In this document: one piece after another, positions 42,590 to 50,939 of the stretch | Position numbering within the stretch: the first letter of the stretch is position 1 | How the letters are laid out: the number at the start of each line of letters is the position of its first letter | From: Gemmatimonas sp. | GTDB lineage: Bacteria; Gemmatimonadota; Gemmatimonadetes; Gemmatimonadales; Gemmatimonadaceae | Direction of reading: 5' to 3' | Assembly: GCF_027531815.1 (NCBI RefSeq) | Contig: NZ_JAPZSK010000006.1 | Location: 558,001-622,000 of the forward strand | Length of the DNA stretch: 64,000 nucleotides | The notes under the pieces: generated by a model | What the model saw: the letters and a program-made list of their open reading frames with translations, nothing else | The model's database searches: none | Told to the model about the DNA's origin: nothing | Program-made: the position numbers and the translations under genes

Positions 42590-43786
42590 TCACGGGTACC
42601 GCCGCGGGTCGAGCAGCGAGGCCCCGGCCTGGACGGCGCGCCGCAGCCGTACGCTGGGGCGATAGCGATCGTCACCCGTTTCGTACTGCAGCGCCTGCAA
42701 CCGGGCCAGCACCGTGGCGCCCCCGATCTCGTCGCCCCAGGCCAGCAGGCCGCGCGGGTAGTTCACGCCCGTGGTCATGGCGAGTTCCACGTCGGCCACC
42801 GTGCAGATGCCGAGGTGCACCGCCTCCACGGCTTCGTTGACGAGCATGGCGAGCACCCGATCGGCGATTCCCTGCGCCAGCACGGGGTCTTCCACGGGCG
42901 CTGGCGTTTGGGCGCCTTCGGCATAGTCGTAGAAGCCGCGCCCCGACTTGCGCCCCAGCCATCCCGCTTCGAGCAGCCGCTGCTGGCGCAGGCTCGGGCG
43001 ATAGCGCGGGTCGTGGAACATGCCATCGAACACCGAGCGCGTGACCGCGAAGTTGACGTCGTGCCCGATGAAGTCCATGAGCTCGAACGGGCCCATGCGA
43101 AAGCCGCCCACCGTGCGCAGTGCCCAGTCGATGGTGGCGCAATCGGCCACCCCTTCCTCGAGCAGGCGCAGCGATTCGCCGTAGAACGGGCGCGCCACGC
43201 GATTCACGATGAAGCCCGGCGTATCCGACGCACGCACCGTGACCTTCTTCCAGCTGGCGGCGTGCGCCGTGGCGCGCGCCGTCACGTCGGGCGATGTGGT
43301 GATGGCGGGGATGATCTCCACCAGCGGCATCACCGGCGCCGGGTTGAAAAAGTGCACGCCGACCACGCGGGTCTTGTGCGCACACGCGCCGGCGAGCGCG
43401 GCGATCGAGAGCGATGACGTGTTGGAGGCCAGAATGGCGGACGGGGTCACGATGCCCTCGAGCGTGCGCAGCAGCGCCTGCTTCGCGTCCAGCTTCTCGA
43501 CGATGGCTTCGATCACCAGGTCGCACGGCGCGAGCGCGGCCAGCAACTCGGCGCTGACGCCCTCCACGTACGTGATGCGCGCAAGAACAGCGTCGGCAGC
43601 CTCGCGCGAGAGTCGCCCCTTCTCCACTTCGCGGGCCATGGCCTTGTCGTGCCCCGTGCGGGCGCGGGCAACTGCCGCCGGCATGGCATCGGCGAGCAGC
43701 ACCGGGTGCCCGTGTACGGCGGCCACCTGTGCGATGCCGGCCCCCATGGCGCCGGCGCCGACCACCCCAATCGATGCCGCCGCCAT
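42590..43786 (-). CDS. paaH: PaaH: 3-hydroxyadipyl-CoA dehydrogenase (3-hydroxyacyl-CoA dehydrogenase)
   Basis: About 398 residues. The NAD-binding loop IGVVGAGAMGAGIAQVAA is at residues 6-23; the catalytic His is in VVGVHFFNPAPVMPLVE. Two 3-hydroxyacyl-CoA dehydrogenase C-terminal domains follow (TPGFIVNRVARPFYGESLRL, then MLVNEAVEAVHLGICTVADV with TTGVNYPRGLLAWGDEIG). It oxidises 3-hydroxyadipyl-CoA. The ATG overlaps the paaG stop (ATGA), so expression is coupled. The duplicated C-terminal domain is usual for PaaH. Confidence 0.9.
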   Translation of the reverse strand: MAAASIGVVGAGAMGAGIAQVAAVHGHPVLLADAMPAAVARARTGHDKAMAREVEKGRLSREAADAVLARITYVEGVSAELLAALAPCDLVIEAIVEKLDAKQALLRTLEGIVTPSAILASNTSSLSIAALAGACAHKTRVVGVHFFNPAPVMPLVEIIPAITTSPDVTARATAHAASWKKVTVRASDTPGFIVNRVARPFYGESLRLLEEGVADCATIDWALRTVGGFRMGPFELMDFIGHDVNFAVTRSVFDGMFHDPRYRPSLRQQRLLEAGWLGRKSGRGFYDYAEGAQTPAPVEDPVLAQGIADRVLAMLVNEAVEAVHLGICTVADVELAMTTGVNYPRGLLAWGDEIGGATVLARLQALQYETGDDRYRPSVRLRRAVQAGASLLDPRRYP

Positions 43787-44583
43787 CACTTCCCCTGATA
43801 CACGGGGGCCCGCTTCTCGAGAAACGCGCGCACCCCTTCGGCGTAATCGGCGGTACGTCCGGCCTCGTGCATCGCCTGCGCTTCCACGTCGAGCTGGGCG
43901 TCCAGACCATTCGCGAAGCTCGCATTGAGCGCACGCTTGGTCAGACCGAAGCCGCGCGTGGCCTGGGAGGCGAGTTGCTCGGCGAGCGTCGTTACGGTTG
44001 CCATGAGCTCGGCCGCCGGGACCACATCCCAGATGAGCCCCCAATCCTTCGCCTTCGCCGCCGGCATCTTTTCGGCGAGGAAGAACATGCCCGTGGCGCG
44101 CTGCATCCCCACCAGGCGCGGCACGAAGAAGGTGCCGCTCGTGTCGGGAATGAGCCCCAGCTTGGCGAAGCTCTCCACAAAGCTTGCGCTGTCGGCGGCA
44201 ATCGTGAGATCGCAGGCGAAGGCGAGGTTGGCGCCGGCACCCGCGGCAATGCCGTTGACCGCGCACAGCACCGGCTTCTCCAGCGTGCGAATGGCGCGGA
44301 TGATGGGGTTGTAACACTCCGCGACGATCTCCCCGATGTCCGGGATCGGCCCACCATCGCGCGGCAGCGCCTCGGCGAGGTCCTGGCCGGCACAGAAGCC
44401 GCGCCCCGCACCGGTAATGACCACCGCCCGTACCGTGTCATCGGCGGCGGCCTCGGCGAGCGCCGCCTGCAGGGCAGCCGCCATGGTGCGGGTGAAGCTG
44501 TTGAGAACGTCGGGGCGGTTGAGCGTGAGCGTGAGGACGCCGTTCGCCCGGGCAACGAGGAGCGTGGGAGCGGGGGAGGTCAT
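43786..44583 (-). CDS. paaG: PaaG: 1,2-epoxyphenylacetyl-CoA isomerase
   Basis: A 265-residue crotonase-fold enzyme that turns the phenylacetyl-CoA epoxide into an oxepin. Seen: the oxyanion-hole region VVITGAGRGFCAGQDLAEAL, the second half AVNGIAAGAGANLAFACD, and GLIPDTSGTFFVPRLVG, where the PaaG-type Asp replaces the usual hydratase Glu. First gene of the block paaG-paaH-paaJ-paaY-paaZ-MATE. There is no Shine-Dalgarno sequence; TGCTACTTT lies six bases upstream of the ATG. Confidence 0.91.
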   Translation of the reverse strand: MTSPAPTLLVARANGVLTLTLNRPDVLNSFTRTMAAALQAALAEAAADDTVRAVVITGAGRGFCAGQDLAEALPRDGGPIPDIGEIVAECYNPIIRAIRTLEKPVLCAVNGIAAGAGANLAFACDLTIAADSASFVESFAKLGLIPDTSGTFFVPRLVGMQRATGMFFLAEKMPAAKAKDWGLIWDVVPAAELMATVTTLAEQLASQATRGFGLTKRALNASFANGLDAQLDVEAQAMHEAGRTADYAEGVRAFLEKRAPVYQGK

Positions 44584-44589
44584 GTGTCA

Positions 44590-44595
44590 AAAGTA
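44590..44595 (-). promoter_or_regulatory. Putative extended -10 (TGC-TACTTT) of the paaG operon, leaderless geometry
   Basis: TACTTT, with an upstream TGC that would make it an extended -10, ends exactly six bases before the paaG ATG. No ribosome site is present, so the transcript probably begins at the start codon. Confidence 0.5.
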
Positions 44596-44653
44596 GCATG
44601 GGGGTCCGGGTAGCGCCGATGGTGCCCCTCTCGCGCAATCGCGGTTCACACCG

Positions 44654-44659
44654 TACAAT
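44654..44659 (+). promoter_or_regulatory. Putative -10 box (TACAAT) for the small membrane protein/E1 unit
   Basis: TACAAT matches the -10 consensus at five of six positions and lies 35 bases before the ATG at 44695. A -35 hexamer at standard distance is not recognisable. The gene behind it has an ordinary ribosome site, GGAG. Confidence 0.35.
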
Positions 44660-44694
44660 CGGCCGGTGGTCCCACCTCCACTGGAGAACCGCGC

Positions 44695-44970
44695 ATGCTC
44701 ACGTCGCTGACGCACTGGTTGGGCAGTCTGGGTTGGACCGCATTCGCCGGGGCGCTGGGCGCCCTGCTGGTGCTCAACGTGGCGTCGATCACGGTCCTGC
44801 TCACGCGACGGGACCGGGAGCTGGTGCAGCGCTACACGGCGCTCTGGCTGGCCGCCAACCTGCTGCTTGTGGCCATCGGCGTGGGGATTCCGGCGATCAC
44901 CGCCGTGGCCCGTCTGACGCTCATGGGCATCGGCGCGGTGGTCCCCGATGTGGGGTCGATCGCCGGGTAA
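44695..44970 (+). CDS. Unknown small membrane protein, 91 residues, two transmembrane helices
   Basis: Two strongly hydrophobic segments (about 10-35, LGWTAFAGALGALLVLNVAS, and 48-75, ALWLAANLLLVAIGVGIPAI) separated by a charged loop (LTRRDRELVQRYT). ATG 44695 follows GGAGAA at good spacing. No family is recognised. It is divergent from paaG and 39 bases upstream of the E1 gene, with which it is probably cotranscribed. Confidence 0.65.
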   Translation: MLTSLTHWLGSLGWTAFAGALGALLVLNVASITVLLTRRDRELVQRYTALWLAANLLLVAIGVGIPAITAVARLTLMGIGAVVPDVGSIAG

Positions 44971-45009
44971 ACTCCCATCCGGGGGCGCGCACTGGCAGAT
45001 TACTGGTCT

Positions 45010-47151
45010 ATGCCTGCCAAGACTGCCGTGCGAGCGGCGCCCCGTGTGAGCGCTCCGCCTGTCGTAACTCCTCGCGCCGGGTTCGACTGGCGCCGCATTG
45101 CCTACCACACGCTGGTGTCGCGCGCCCTCGACGATGTCGAAGAGCAGACCAACAAGCAGCGTGCGACCGTCCCGCGCGAGCATCTGGTGCTCTATCAGTT
45201 CTCGGCGCGCGGTCACGACATGGCGCAGAGCATTCTGGGGTCGCTGCTCACCGGCACGCACGATGGCGCGGGCGCCTACTACCGGTCGCGCCCATTGCTC
45301 CTCTCGCTGGGGCTGAGCATCGAGGATGCGCTGGGGAGTCCGCTCGGACGCGCGGGGGGCTTCAGCGACGGGCGCGACATTGGCGTGGTGTGCAACCTGC
45401 CCAATCCTACGGGGTGCACGGTCCTTCCCATGGCCGGCGATGTGGGGTCGCAATACACGCCGGCGGCCGGGTGGGCGCAGAACATCGTGTACCATCGCGA
45501 TACGCTGGCTGACGCGAGCTACGCAAACTGCCTGAGCGTGGCGCTGGGCGGCGACGGATCGGTGGCCACCAACGGCTTCTGGGCCGCGCTCACCATGGCC
45601 ACGACGCTGTCGTTGCCCATGCTCTTCTACATCGAGGACAACGACCTCGGCATCAGCGTGCGCGGTGACATGCAGACCCCGGGAGGCGACATTGCGCGCA
45701 ATCTCGCGTCGTTCAGCAACCTGTACGTGCTGAACGGCGATGGCTGCGACCCGCACGATGCGTCAGCGAAGCTGGCCGAAGCGGTGGCCCATGTGCGCGG
45801 CGGCGGTGGCCCCGCGCTGGTGCGCCTGACGGTGCCGCGGCTGTCGAGTCATTCTGGGCCAGACAACCAGAAGGGGTATCGCACGGACGAGGAGATCGCG
45901 GCCGATCTGGCGCGCGATCCGCTCCCCAAGCTGCGCGAGTACCTGGTGCCGGCATTCATGAGCGCCGGTGAGTGGGCCGCGCTGGAGGGAGAAGTCGCGC
46001 GTGATGTGCAGGTGGCGCTTGAGGCGGCACGTGCCCGAGGGAACCCGGATCCCCGCACGGTGGCGCAGCATGTCTTTGCCGACGAGCACGCTCCGCACGA
46101 GGCGATGGGTGGGCTGTCGCGCGCCGAACGTGCCGCGCTGGGCGGCACGGATGTGCCACAGGAGGGGGGCGAGCTGCTGCGTTTCGCGGAAGCCATCCGC
46201 CGTACGCTGCGACACGAGCTCGCCACCAACCCCAAGGTGGTGGTGTTCGGCGAGGATGTGGGGCGCAAGGGTGGCGTGCACCTCGTGACCGAGGGACTGC
46301 AGAAGCAGTTCGGCGCAGCCCGCGTTTTCGATACGAGCTTGAGCGAAGAGGGGATCATCGGGCGCGCGGTGGCCATGGCCATTGGCGGGCTGGTGCCGGT
46401 CGCGGAGATCCAGTTCCGCAAGTACGCCGATCCGGCAGCGGAGCAGCTGAACAACTGCGGCACGATGCGCTGGCGCACGGCCAATCGATTTGCCGCCCCG
46501 ATCGTGGTGCGCATGCCTGGTGGCTTCGGCAAGGACGTGGGCGACCCGTGGCATTCGCTGAGCGACGAAGTGCGCTTTGCGCACGCGTACGGGTGGCAGG
46601 TGATCATGCCCTCCAACGCGGCCGACGCCGTGGGGCTGCTGCGCGCGGCGATGCGCAGCCCCAACCCCAGCATCTTCTTCGAGCACCGATCGTTGCTCAT
46701 GACGGGCGACGGCAGCGCGCGGTATCCCGGTGACGACTATGTGCTGCCGCTGGGCCGAGCGCGTGTGGTGCAGGCGGGAGACCGGATCACGCTGGTGACG
46801 TGGGGCGCGATGGTGCACCGGTGCGTGGACGCCGTGGGGCAGCTGGCGCAGGCGGAGGCGGTGGAGCTGCTCGATCTGCGCACCATCTCGCCCTGGGATC
46901 GCGAGGCGGTGCTGGCGAGCGTCCGGAAGACCGGGCGCTGCCTGATCGTGCACGAGGACAGCCTCACGGCCGGGTTCGGGGCGGAGATTGCGGGGACGCT
47001 GGCGCAGGAGGCCTTCTGGTATCTGGACGCGCCGGTGGAGCGGCTCGCTCCGCGCGACATTCCCGTGCCGTACCATCCCGACCTGCTCGACGCGGTGGTG
47101 CCCACGGCGGCACGGATTCGTGAGCGCCTGGAGGCGCTGCTCGCGATCTGA
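45010..47151 (+). CDS. Fused alpha-beta E1 component of a 2-oxoacid dehydrogenase
   Basis: A 713-residue thiamine-diphosphate enzyme with the E1-alpha part (about 1-340) and E1-beta part (about 380-713) in one chain. The ThDP/Mg motif LGGDGSVATNGFW ... IEDNDLGIS is near residues 180-215. The beta half shows VVFGEDVGRKGGVHLVT, FDTSLSEEGIIGRAVAMA and the Pyr/C-terminal transketolase folds (MPSNAADAVGLLRAAMR). The likely substrate is pyruvate or branched-chain 2-oxoacids. E2 and E3 are not encoded in the window. The fusion is known in some Bacteroidetes-like enzymes. The ATG is close to GATTAC but has no clear ribosome site. Confidence 0.85.
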   Translation: MPAKTAVRAAPRVSAPPVVTPRAGFDWRRIAYHTLVSRALDDVEEQTNKQRATVPREHLVLYQFSARGHDMAQSILGSLLTGTHDGAGAYYRSRPLLLSLGLSIEDALGSPLGRAGGFSDGRDIGVVCNLPNPTGCTVLPMAGDVGSQYTPAAGWAQNIVYHRDTLADASYANCLSVALGGDGSVATNGFWAALTMATTLSLPMLFYIEDNDLGISVRGDMQTPGGDIARNLASFSNLYVLNGDGCDPHDASAKLAEAVAHVRGGGGPALVRLTVPRLSSHSGPDNQKGYRTDEEIAADLARDPLPKLREYLVPAFMSAGEWAALEGEVARDVQVALEAARARGNPDPRTVAQHVFADEHAPHEAMGGLSRAERAALGGTDVPQEGGELLRFAEAIRRTLRHELATNPKVVVFGEDVGRKGGVHLVTEGLQKQFGAARVFDTSLSEEGIIGRAVAMAIGGLVPVAEIQFRKYADPAAEQLNNCGTMRWRTANRFAAPIVVRMPGGFGKDVGDPWHSLSDEVRFAHAYGWQVIMPSNAADAVGLLRAAMRSPNPSIFFEHRSLLMTGDGSARYPGDDYVLPLGRARVVQAGDRITLVTWGAMVHRCVDAVGQLAQAEAVELLDLRTISPWDREAVLASVRKTGRCLIVHEDSLTAGFGAEIAGTLAQEAFWYLDAPVERLAPRDIPVPYHPDLLDAVVPTAARIRERLEALLAI

Positions 47152-47177
47152 GGCACCGGCGGTCATCGCCGCGGACC

Positions 47178-47231
47178 TTTCCGAAATACGGAAACGAGCT
47201 GATCTGTGACGGTCAATAAGTCCGACCGTCA
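47178..47231. promoter_or_regulatory. Two perfect inverted repeats upstream of the OmpA-family gene
   Basis: TTTCCG-N5-CGGAAA at 47178-47194 and TGACGGTC-N9-GACCGTCA at 47207-47231 lie in the 206-bp gap after the E1 stop. Neither is followed by a T-run, so neither is a standard terminator. The second has the look of a dimeric operator. Function is inferred only. Confidence 0.35.
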
Positions 47232-47357
47232 AGCTGTCGTGACGTATCGCATGTGTGCGACATCACTTACTATTGCAGTGCTCCCCCCACGGCGAAGGGC
47301 CATCGGGCGAGCGTGGGCCACGACGGCCCGCTACTCAGGCTTAACCCAGAGGACGCC

Positions 47358-48947
47358 ATGAAGAACAAGCTGGTCGGATTTTCGCTGCTCGCGGCGGTCG
47401 CGGCGGTGCCGACGGCCCACGCTCAGGGCCTTGGTGAGCGGATCGAGATCGGTGCCTTCGGTCAGTTCACGAGGCTTGACGAGAAGATCAAGATGGACAA
47501 TGTCGCGGCCGTTGGCGGCATGTTCAGCGCGTCGGTATACAAGTGGTTCGGTGTGCAGGGCGACGTGCAGTTGGGGCCCACCAAGGCCACGCGCGCGCCG
47601 TTCGAGGACATCACCTATCGTCCGGCCCGTATTCTCGGCACGTTCACGCTGCCCCTCACGTCGTCCAAGAAGGCGGCGCTGGTGCTTGGCGCCGGCTACG
47701 TCAACTCGATCTACGACGGCCGTTCCACGGCCAACGAGTTCGAGGACGGCTTCTCGGCGCTCGCCGGCCTCAAGCTGTGCTCGAGCGGCAAGTGGGGCGC
47801 GCGCATCGACGGTCTCATGGACCGCAACCCGTCGCCGAACGAGCAGGATCTTTCGGGGACGTCGCGCAATCTCGGCATCCGCGCCGGCGTGACCTACGCC
47901 CTGCGCGGTGGGTGCGCGACCGTCGAGAAGTTCGACTGGGCGCTCAAGATCGACCCGGCCAGCGCCACGGTGAACCGCGGCGCCGACCGTCAGTTCGCGC
48001 TGAGCGCGGCGGATGCGAAGGGGAAGATGATTCAGCTGCGCAACGTGAAGGATCTGGCGTGCGCGTCGAGCGACGCCTCGGTGGCCACGGTGGACAACAC
48101 GGGCAAGGTGACGGCGGTCAAGTACGGCACGGCCACCATCACCTGCACGGGCACGCAGAAGAAGCTGCAGCGCACGGCGTCGGCCACCGTCACGGTGCCG
48201 CCGCCGGCGTGGACGCTTACGCTGACGCCGAAGAGCGGCTCGACCGATGTCAGCAAGACGCTCGGCTTCACGGCCAAGGCTGTCGACGCCGACAACGTGG
48301 ACCTCGGCGCGGTCACCTGGAGCTCGGCCAACGCGTCGATCGCCTCGGTGAACAACGGCACGGTGACGTGCAACGCCGGTGGCAGCACCACGATCACGGC
48401 GTCGAAGTCGGCGTACGGCAGTTCGAAGAGCGAGACGGCGTCGGTGGAGTGCGTGGCGCCGAAGGCGGTGAGCGTGGCGCTCGACCGGGCGCTGTTCGAC
48501 TTCGACCGGGCGACGGTGCTGAAGGCGGGCAACGACACGCTCAGGGTCGTGATCGAGGCCATGAAGCGCCTGCCGTCGTTGCGCATCTCGATCGAGGGGC
48601 ACACGGACCGCTACGGCTCGGAGGCGTACAACAGTGCGCTGGCGAAGAAGCGCGCCGAGGCGGTGATGAAGCAGCTGCTGCGTCTCGCCGGCAAGGATGC
48701 GGCGATGCTGAAGGACCGCATCGTGTGGTCGAGCTTCGGTGAGCAGTGCCTCGTGACGACGGCGGGAGCCGACGAGAGCGAGCCGCCGCCGGCGAACCGG
48801 GGTCGCATTGCCCGCGGCGACCGGGCGGCGCAGGCGGACAACCGCCGCGTCGAGATCTGGCAGCTGCTGGACGGCAAGAACGCGCCGACGGGCTGCCGTT
48901 CGGCAGACGAGCGCAACGGCCGACTCGGCTTCAAGGACCTCAAGTAA
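47358..48947 (+). CDS. OmpA-family outer-membrane protein with Ig-like (BIG2) domains
   Basis: About 529 residues. A signal peptide (KLVGFSLLAAVAAVPTAHAQ) is followed by an eight-strand-type barrel (about 22-205), two BIG2-like domains (KIDPASATVNRGADRQFALS ... VATVDNTGKVTAVKYGTATI; and LTPKSGSTDVSKTLGFTAKA ... about 205-385) and an OmpA C-terminal domain (about 395-529). The peptidoglycan-binding motif ISIEGHTDRYGSEAYNSALA retains the key Asp and Arg. It tethers the outer membrane to the wall. AGAGGA precedes the ATG. A perfect intrinsic terminator follows. Confidence 0.88.
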   Translation: MKNKLVGFSLLAAVAAVPTAHAQGLGERIEIGAFGQFTRLDEKIKMDNVAAVGGMFSASVYKWFGVQGDVQLGPTKATRAPFEDITYRPARILGTFTLPLTSSKKAALVLGAGYVNSIYDGRSTANEFEDGFSALAGLKLCSSGKWGARIDGLMDRNPSPNEQDLSGTSRNLGIRAGVTYALRGGCATVEKFDWALKIDPASATVNRGADRQFALSAADAKGKMIQLRNVKDLACASSDASVATVDNTGKVTAVKYGTATITCTGTQKKLQRTASATVTVPPPAWTLTLTPKSGSTDVSKTLGFTAKAVDADNVDLGAVTWSSANASIASVNNGTVTCNAGGSTTITASKSAYGSSKSETASVECVAPKAVSVALDRALFDFDRATVLKAGNDTLRVVIEAMKRLPSLRISIEGHTDRYGSEAYNSALAKKRAEAVMKQLLRLAGKDAAMLKDRIVWSSFGEQCLVTTAGADESEPPPANRGRIARGDRAAQADNRRVEIWQLLDGKNAPTGCRSADERNGRLGFKDLK

Positions 48948-48963
48948 TCGCTTTACCGCGCGC

Positions 48964-48998
48964 AAAAGGCCCCGCGAGTTCGTCTCGCGGGGCCTTTT
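48964..48998 (+). terminator. Strong Rho-independent terminator after the OmpA-family gene
   Basis: A perfect 15-bp stem, AAAAGGCCCCGCGAG paired with CTCGCGGGGCCTTTT, with a five-base loop (TTCGT), followed by GTTT, 16 bases after the stop codon. The A-run on the left arm would also let it work for transcripts coming from paaD on the other strand. Confidence 0.9.
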
Positions 48999-49000
48999 GT

Positions 49001-49575
49001 TTGGGTCGGGGTCGGGGTACCGCCACTGCAGTCTGGGTACCGCCACCGCGGTCGGGGTACCGCCACCACAGTCGGGGTCTTCCTCCAGTCGGGGTCTCCG
49101 TCGGGTCGGGGTCTTTACCGCAGTCGGGGGGTGGGCTCCGGTCTTGCCGACGCTGCGCTGGGCGTCTGGGGGTGGCAGTCGGGGGGTGGGCTCCGGTCTT
49201 GCCGACGCTGCGCTGGGCGTCTGGGGGTGGCAGTCGGGGGCGTGGGCTCCGGTCGGGCCTTCGCTGCGCTCGGCGCTTGGGCCCCGCCCTCGACCCCGAC
49301 GCGCCAGCGCAGCGTTGCGCCCCCCGACCGCGACCCGGACACTCGTCCTGCCGTCAGCGCGGAGTACAACATTCGCCGTCCGGGCCCCGACTGCCGCCCC
49401 CAGACGCCCAGCGCAGCGAAGGCCCGACCGGAGCCCCAACCCCGACTGCAGTGGAGACCCCGACCCGACACAGACCCTGACTGGAGGAAGACCCCGACTG
49501 TGGTGGCAGTGCCCAGACCGCGGTGGCAGTACCCAGACCGTGGTGGCAGTACCCCGACCCACCCACGACCCGCGC
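49001..49575. repeat. Giant imperfect palindrome built of GTCGGGGT modules
   Basis: This 575-bp block fills the gap between the OmpA gene and paaD. The left arm (about 49001-49280) consists of modules starting GTCGGGGT or GTCTGGGT: three with GTACCGCCAC, then three ending TCTTCCTCCA, TCTCCGTCGG and TCTTTACCGC, then two and a half copies of a 55-bp unit. The right arm (about 49385-49575) has the same modules in reverse order and orientation. 49063-49090 is exactly complementary to 49479-49506 (28 bp). The loop centre is near 49330-49380. No believable protein is encoded. Confidence 0.9.
49121..49230 (+). repeat. Perfect 55-bp tandem duplication inside the palindrome
   Basis: 49121-49175 and 49176-49230 are identical over 55 bp; a third, divergent copy begins at 49231. 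One reverse-complement copy lies in the right arm (about 49388-49445) and resembles the third copy more than the first two. The left arm therefore gained copies after the palindrome arose. Confidence 0.9.
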
Positions 49576-49589
49576 CACGACCCGCGCCG

Positions 49590-50078
49590 TTAGAGCGCCT
49601 TGAACTCGTCGAAGGGCGAGCCGCACGAACGGCATGTGTGGATGGCCTTGCACGCCGTCGACCCGAACTCCGACTGCAGCACCGTGTCGGTGGAACCGCA
49701 GAACGGACACGCCACCGCGGGCCGCGCGCGTGTGAGCGTGACGAAGCCGCCCTGATCGGCGCGCCCCGGCGGCGCAATGCCGTAGCGGCGCAGCTTCTCG
49801 CGCGCCTCCTCACCGATCCAGTCCGTCGTCCATGCCGGCGACAGCGTCATGTGCACCGTCACGTTCGGCACCCCGCGCGCCAGCAGCGCCGCCTTCACAT
49901 CGGCTTCCATCTCGCGCATCGCCGGACACCCCGAGTACGTGGGCGTCATCGTCACCGTCACCCCATCGGGAGTGATGTCGACGTCGCGCACCACCCCCAA
50001 CTCCACCACACTGATCACCGGCACTTCCGGGTCCGGCACCGTCTGCAGCACCGCGAAGACCTCGTCCCGCGTGAGCAT
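49590..50078 (-). CDS. paaD: PaaD: phenylacetyl-CoA epoxidase assembly/accessory protein
   Basis: 162 residues. The N-terminal MIP18/DUF59 domain (TVPDPEVPVISVVELGVVRD, TMTPTYSGCPAMREMEADVK) is followed by a C-terminal zinc ribbon (VACPFCGSTDT ... HTCRSCGSPFDEFKAL). PaaD is needed for a functional epoxidase, probably in metal-cofactor assembly. It starts five bases after the paaC stop. The usual next gene, paaE, is absent; instead the palindromic block begins 14 bases beyond the stop. Confidence 0.9.
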   Translation of the reverse strand: MLTRDEVFAVLQTVPDPEVPVISVVELGVVRDVDITPDGVTVTMTPTYSGCPAMREMEADVKAALLARGVPNVTVHMTLSPAWTTDWIGEEAREKLRRYGIAPPGRADQGGFVTLTRARPAVACPFCGSTDTVLQSEFGSTACKAIHTCRSCGSPFDEFKAL

Positions 50079-50083
50079 CACAC

Positions 50084-50932
50084 TCACCACGTGGCGCCGG
50101 GATGCGCGCGGGCGACGCTCTGCATGGTGGCGAGCATGTGCCCCAGCGCTTCGCCGTGGCGCCCCTGACGACCGCCGCGGCGCATCCCGCCGTCGGCGGG
50201 GCGCGTGAGCGTGGCGCGCTGCAGCACGTCGTTCACCAGCGTGTCCCACAGCGCCCGGATGGCCGCATGGTCCACGGCGATGCCCTGCTGCGCCACGGCG
50301 TCGTCCACCGCATCGCGATCGAACAGCTCGCCGGTGAAACGCCACAGCGCATCGAGCGCCGCCTGCGTCCGCGCGTGGCTCTCGTCGGTGCCGTCACCCA
50401 GGCGCACCACCCATTCGCTGCTGTGACGCAGGTGGTAGCGATCCTCCTTGAGCGACTTCGCGGCGATGGCCGCGAGCGGCGCGTGCGCGCACCGCGACAG
50501 CTGATCCCAGAGCAGCACACTGTACGCGTCGAACAGGAACTGACGCACCATGGTGACCGCAAAGTCCCCGTTGGGCTGTTCCACCAGCAGCGCGTTGCGA
50601 AACGCCGTGCCGTCGCGGAAGTACGCCAGCGCATCCTCATCGCGCCCCTGCCCCTCCACCGCGCCGGCGAGCGCGAGAATGCTCTGTGCGTGACCGATGA
50701 GGTCGAGGGCGATGTTGGAGAGTGCAATATCCTCTTCGAGGATGGGGCCGTGTCCGCACCATTCGCTCACGCGATGCCCCAGCACCAGGCGGTCGTCGCC
50801 GAGGCGCAGCAGGTACTCCGCCAGCGGATTGGCGATGGGGTATTGCCGCGGCGCCGCGATGGGGTAATCGGGCGCCTTGTTGATCACGCCGGCGCGTGTC
50901 GGGCCGGTGGATTCGGTGTCGTCGTGAGCCAC
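50084..50932 (-). CDS. paaC: PaaC: structural subunit of phenylacetyl-CoA 1,2-epoxidase
   Basis: About 282 residues of the ferritin-like PaaC family (NPLAEYLLRLGDDRLVLGHR, WCGHGPILEEDIALSNIALD, FLFDAYSVLLWDQLS, YHLRHSSEWVVRLGDG). It pairs with PaaA but does not itself bind the catalytic di-iron. GTG 50932, seven bases after the paaB stop and overlapping a GAGGCGGG ribosome site, is the probable start. Confidence 0.9.
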   Translation of the reverse strand: MAHDDTESTGPTRAGVINKAPDYPIAAPRQYPIANPLAEYLLRLGDDRLVLGHRVSEWCGHGPILEEDIALSNIALDLIGHAQSILALAGAVEGQGRDEDALAYFRDGTAFRNALLVEQPNGDFAVTMVRQFLFDAYSVLLWDQLSRCAHAPLAAIAAKSLKEDRYHLRHSSEWVVRLGDGTDESHARTQAALDALWRFTGELFDRDAVDDAVAQQGIAVDHAAIRALWDTLVNDVLQRATLTRPADGGMRRGGRQGRHGEALGHMLATMQSVARAHPGATW

Positions 50933-50939
50933 GCCCGCC

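Noticed and set aside
47331-49562. A 743-codon minus-strand frame crossing the palindrome and the OmpA-like gene
   Set aside because: Within the palindrome it translates to repetitive Arg/Pro text and then runs antisense to a well-supported gene.
49001-49575. Insertion sequence or transposon remnant
   Set aside because: There is no transposase fragment, no target-site duplication and the symmetry is modular rather than terminal.
49131-50168. A possible paaE on the plus strand beside paaD
   Set aside because: The frame shows no flavin, NAD or 2Fe-2S ferredoxin motifs and is antisense to paaD; there is no PaaE in the gap.
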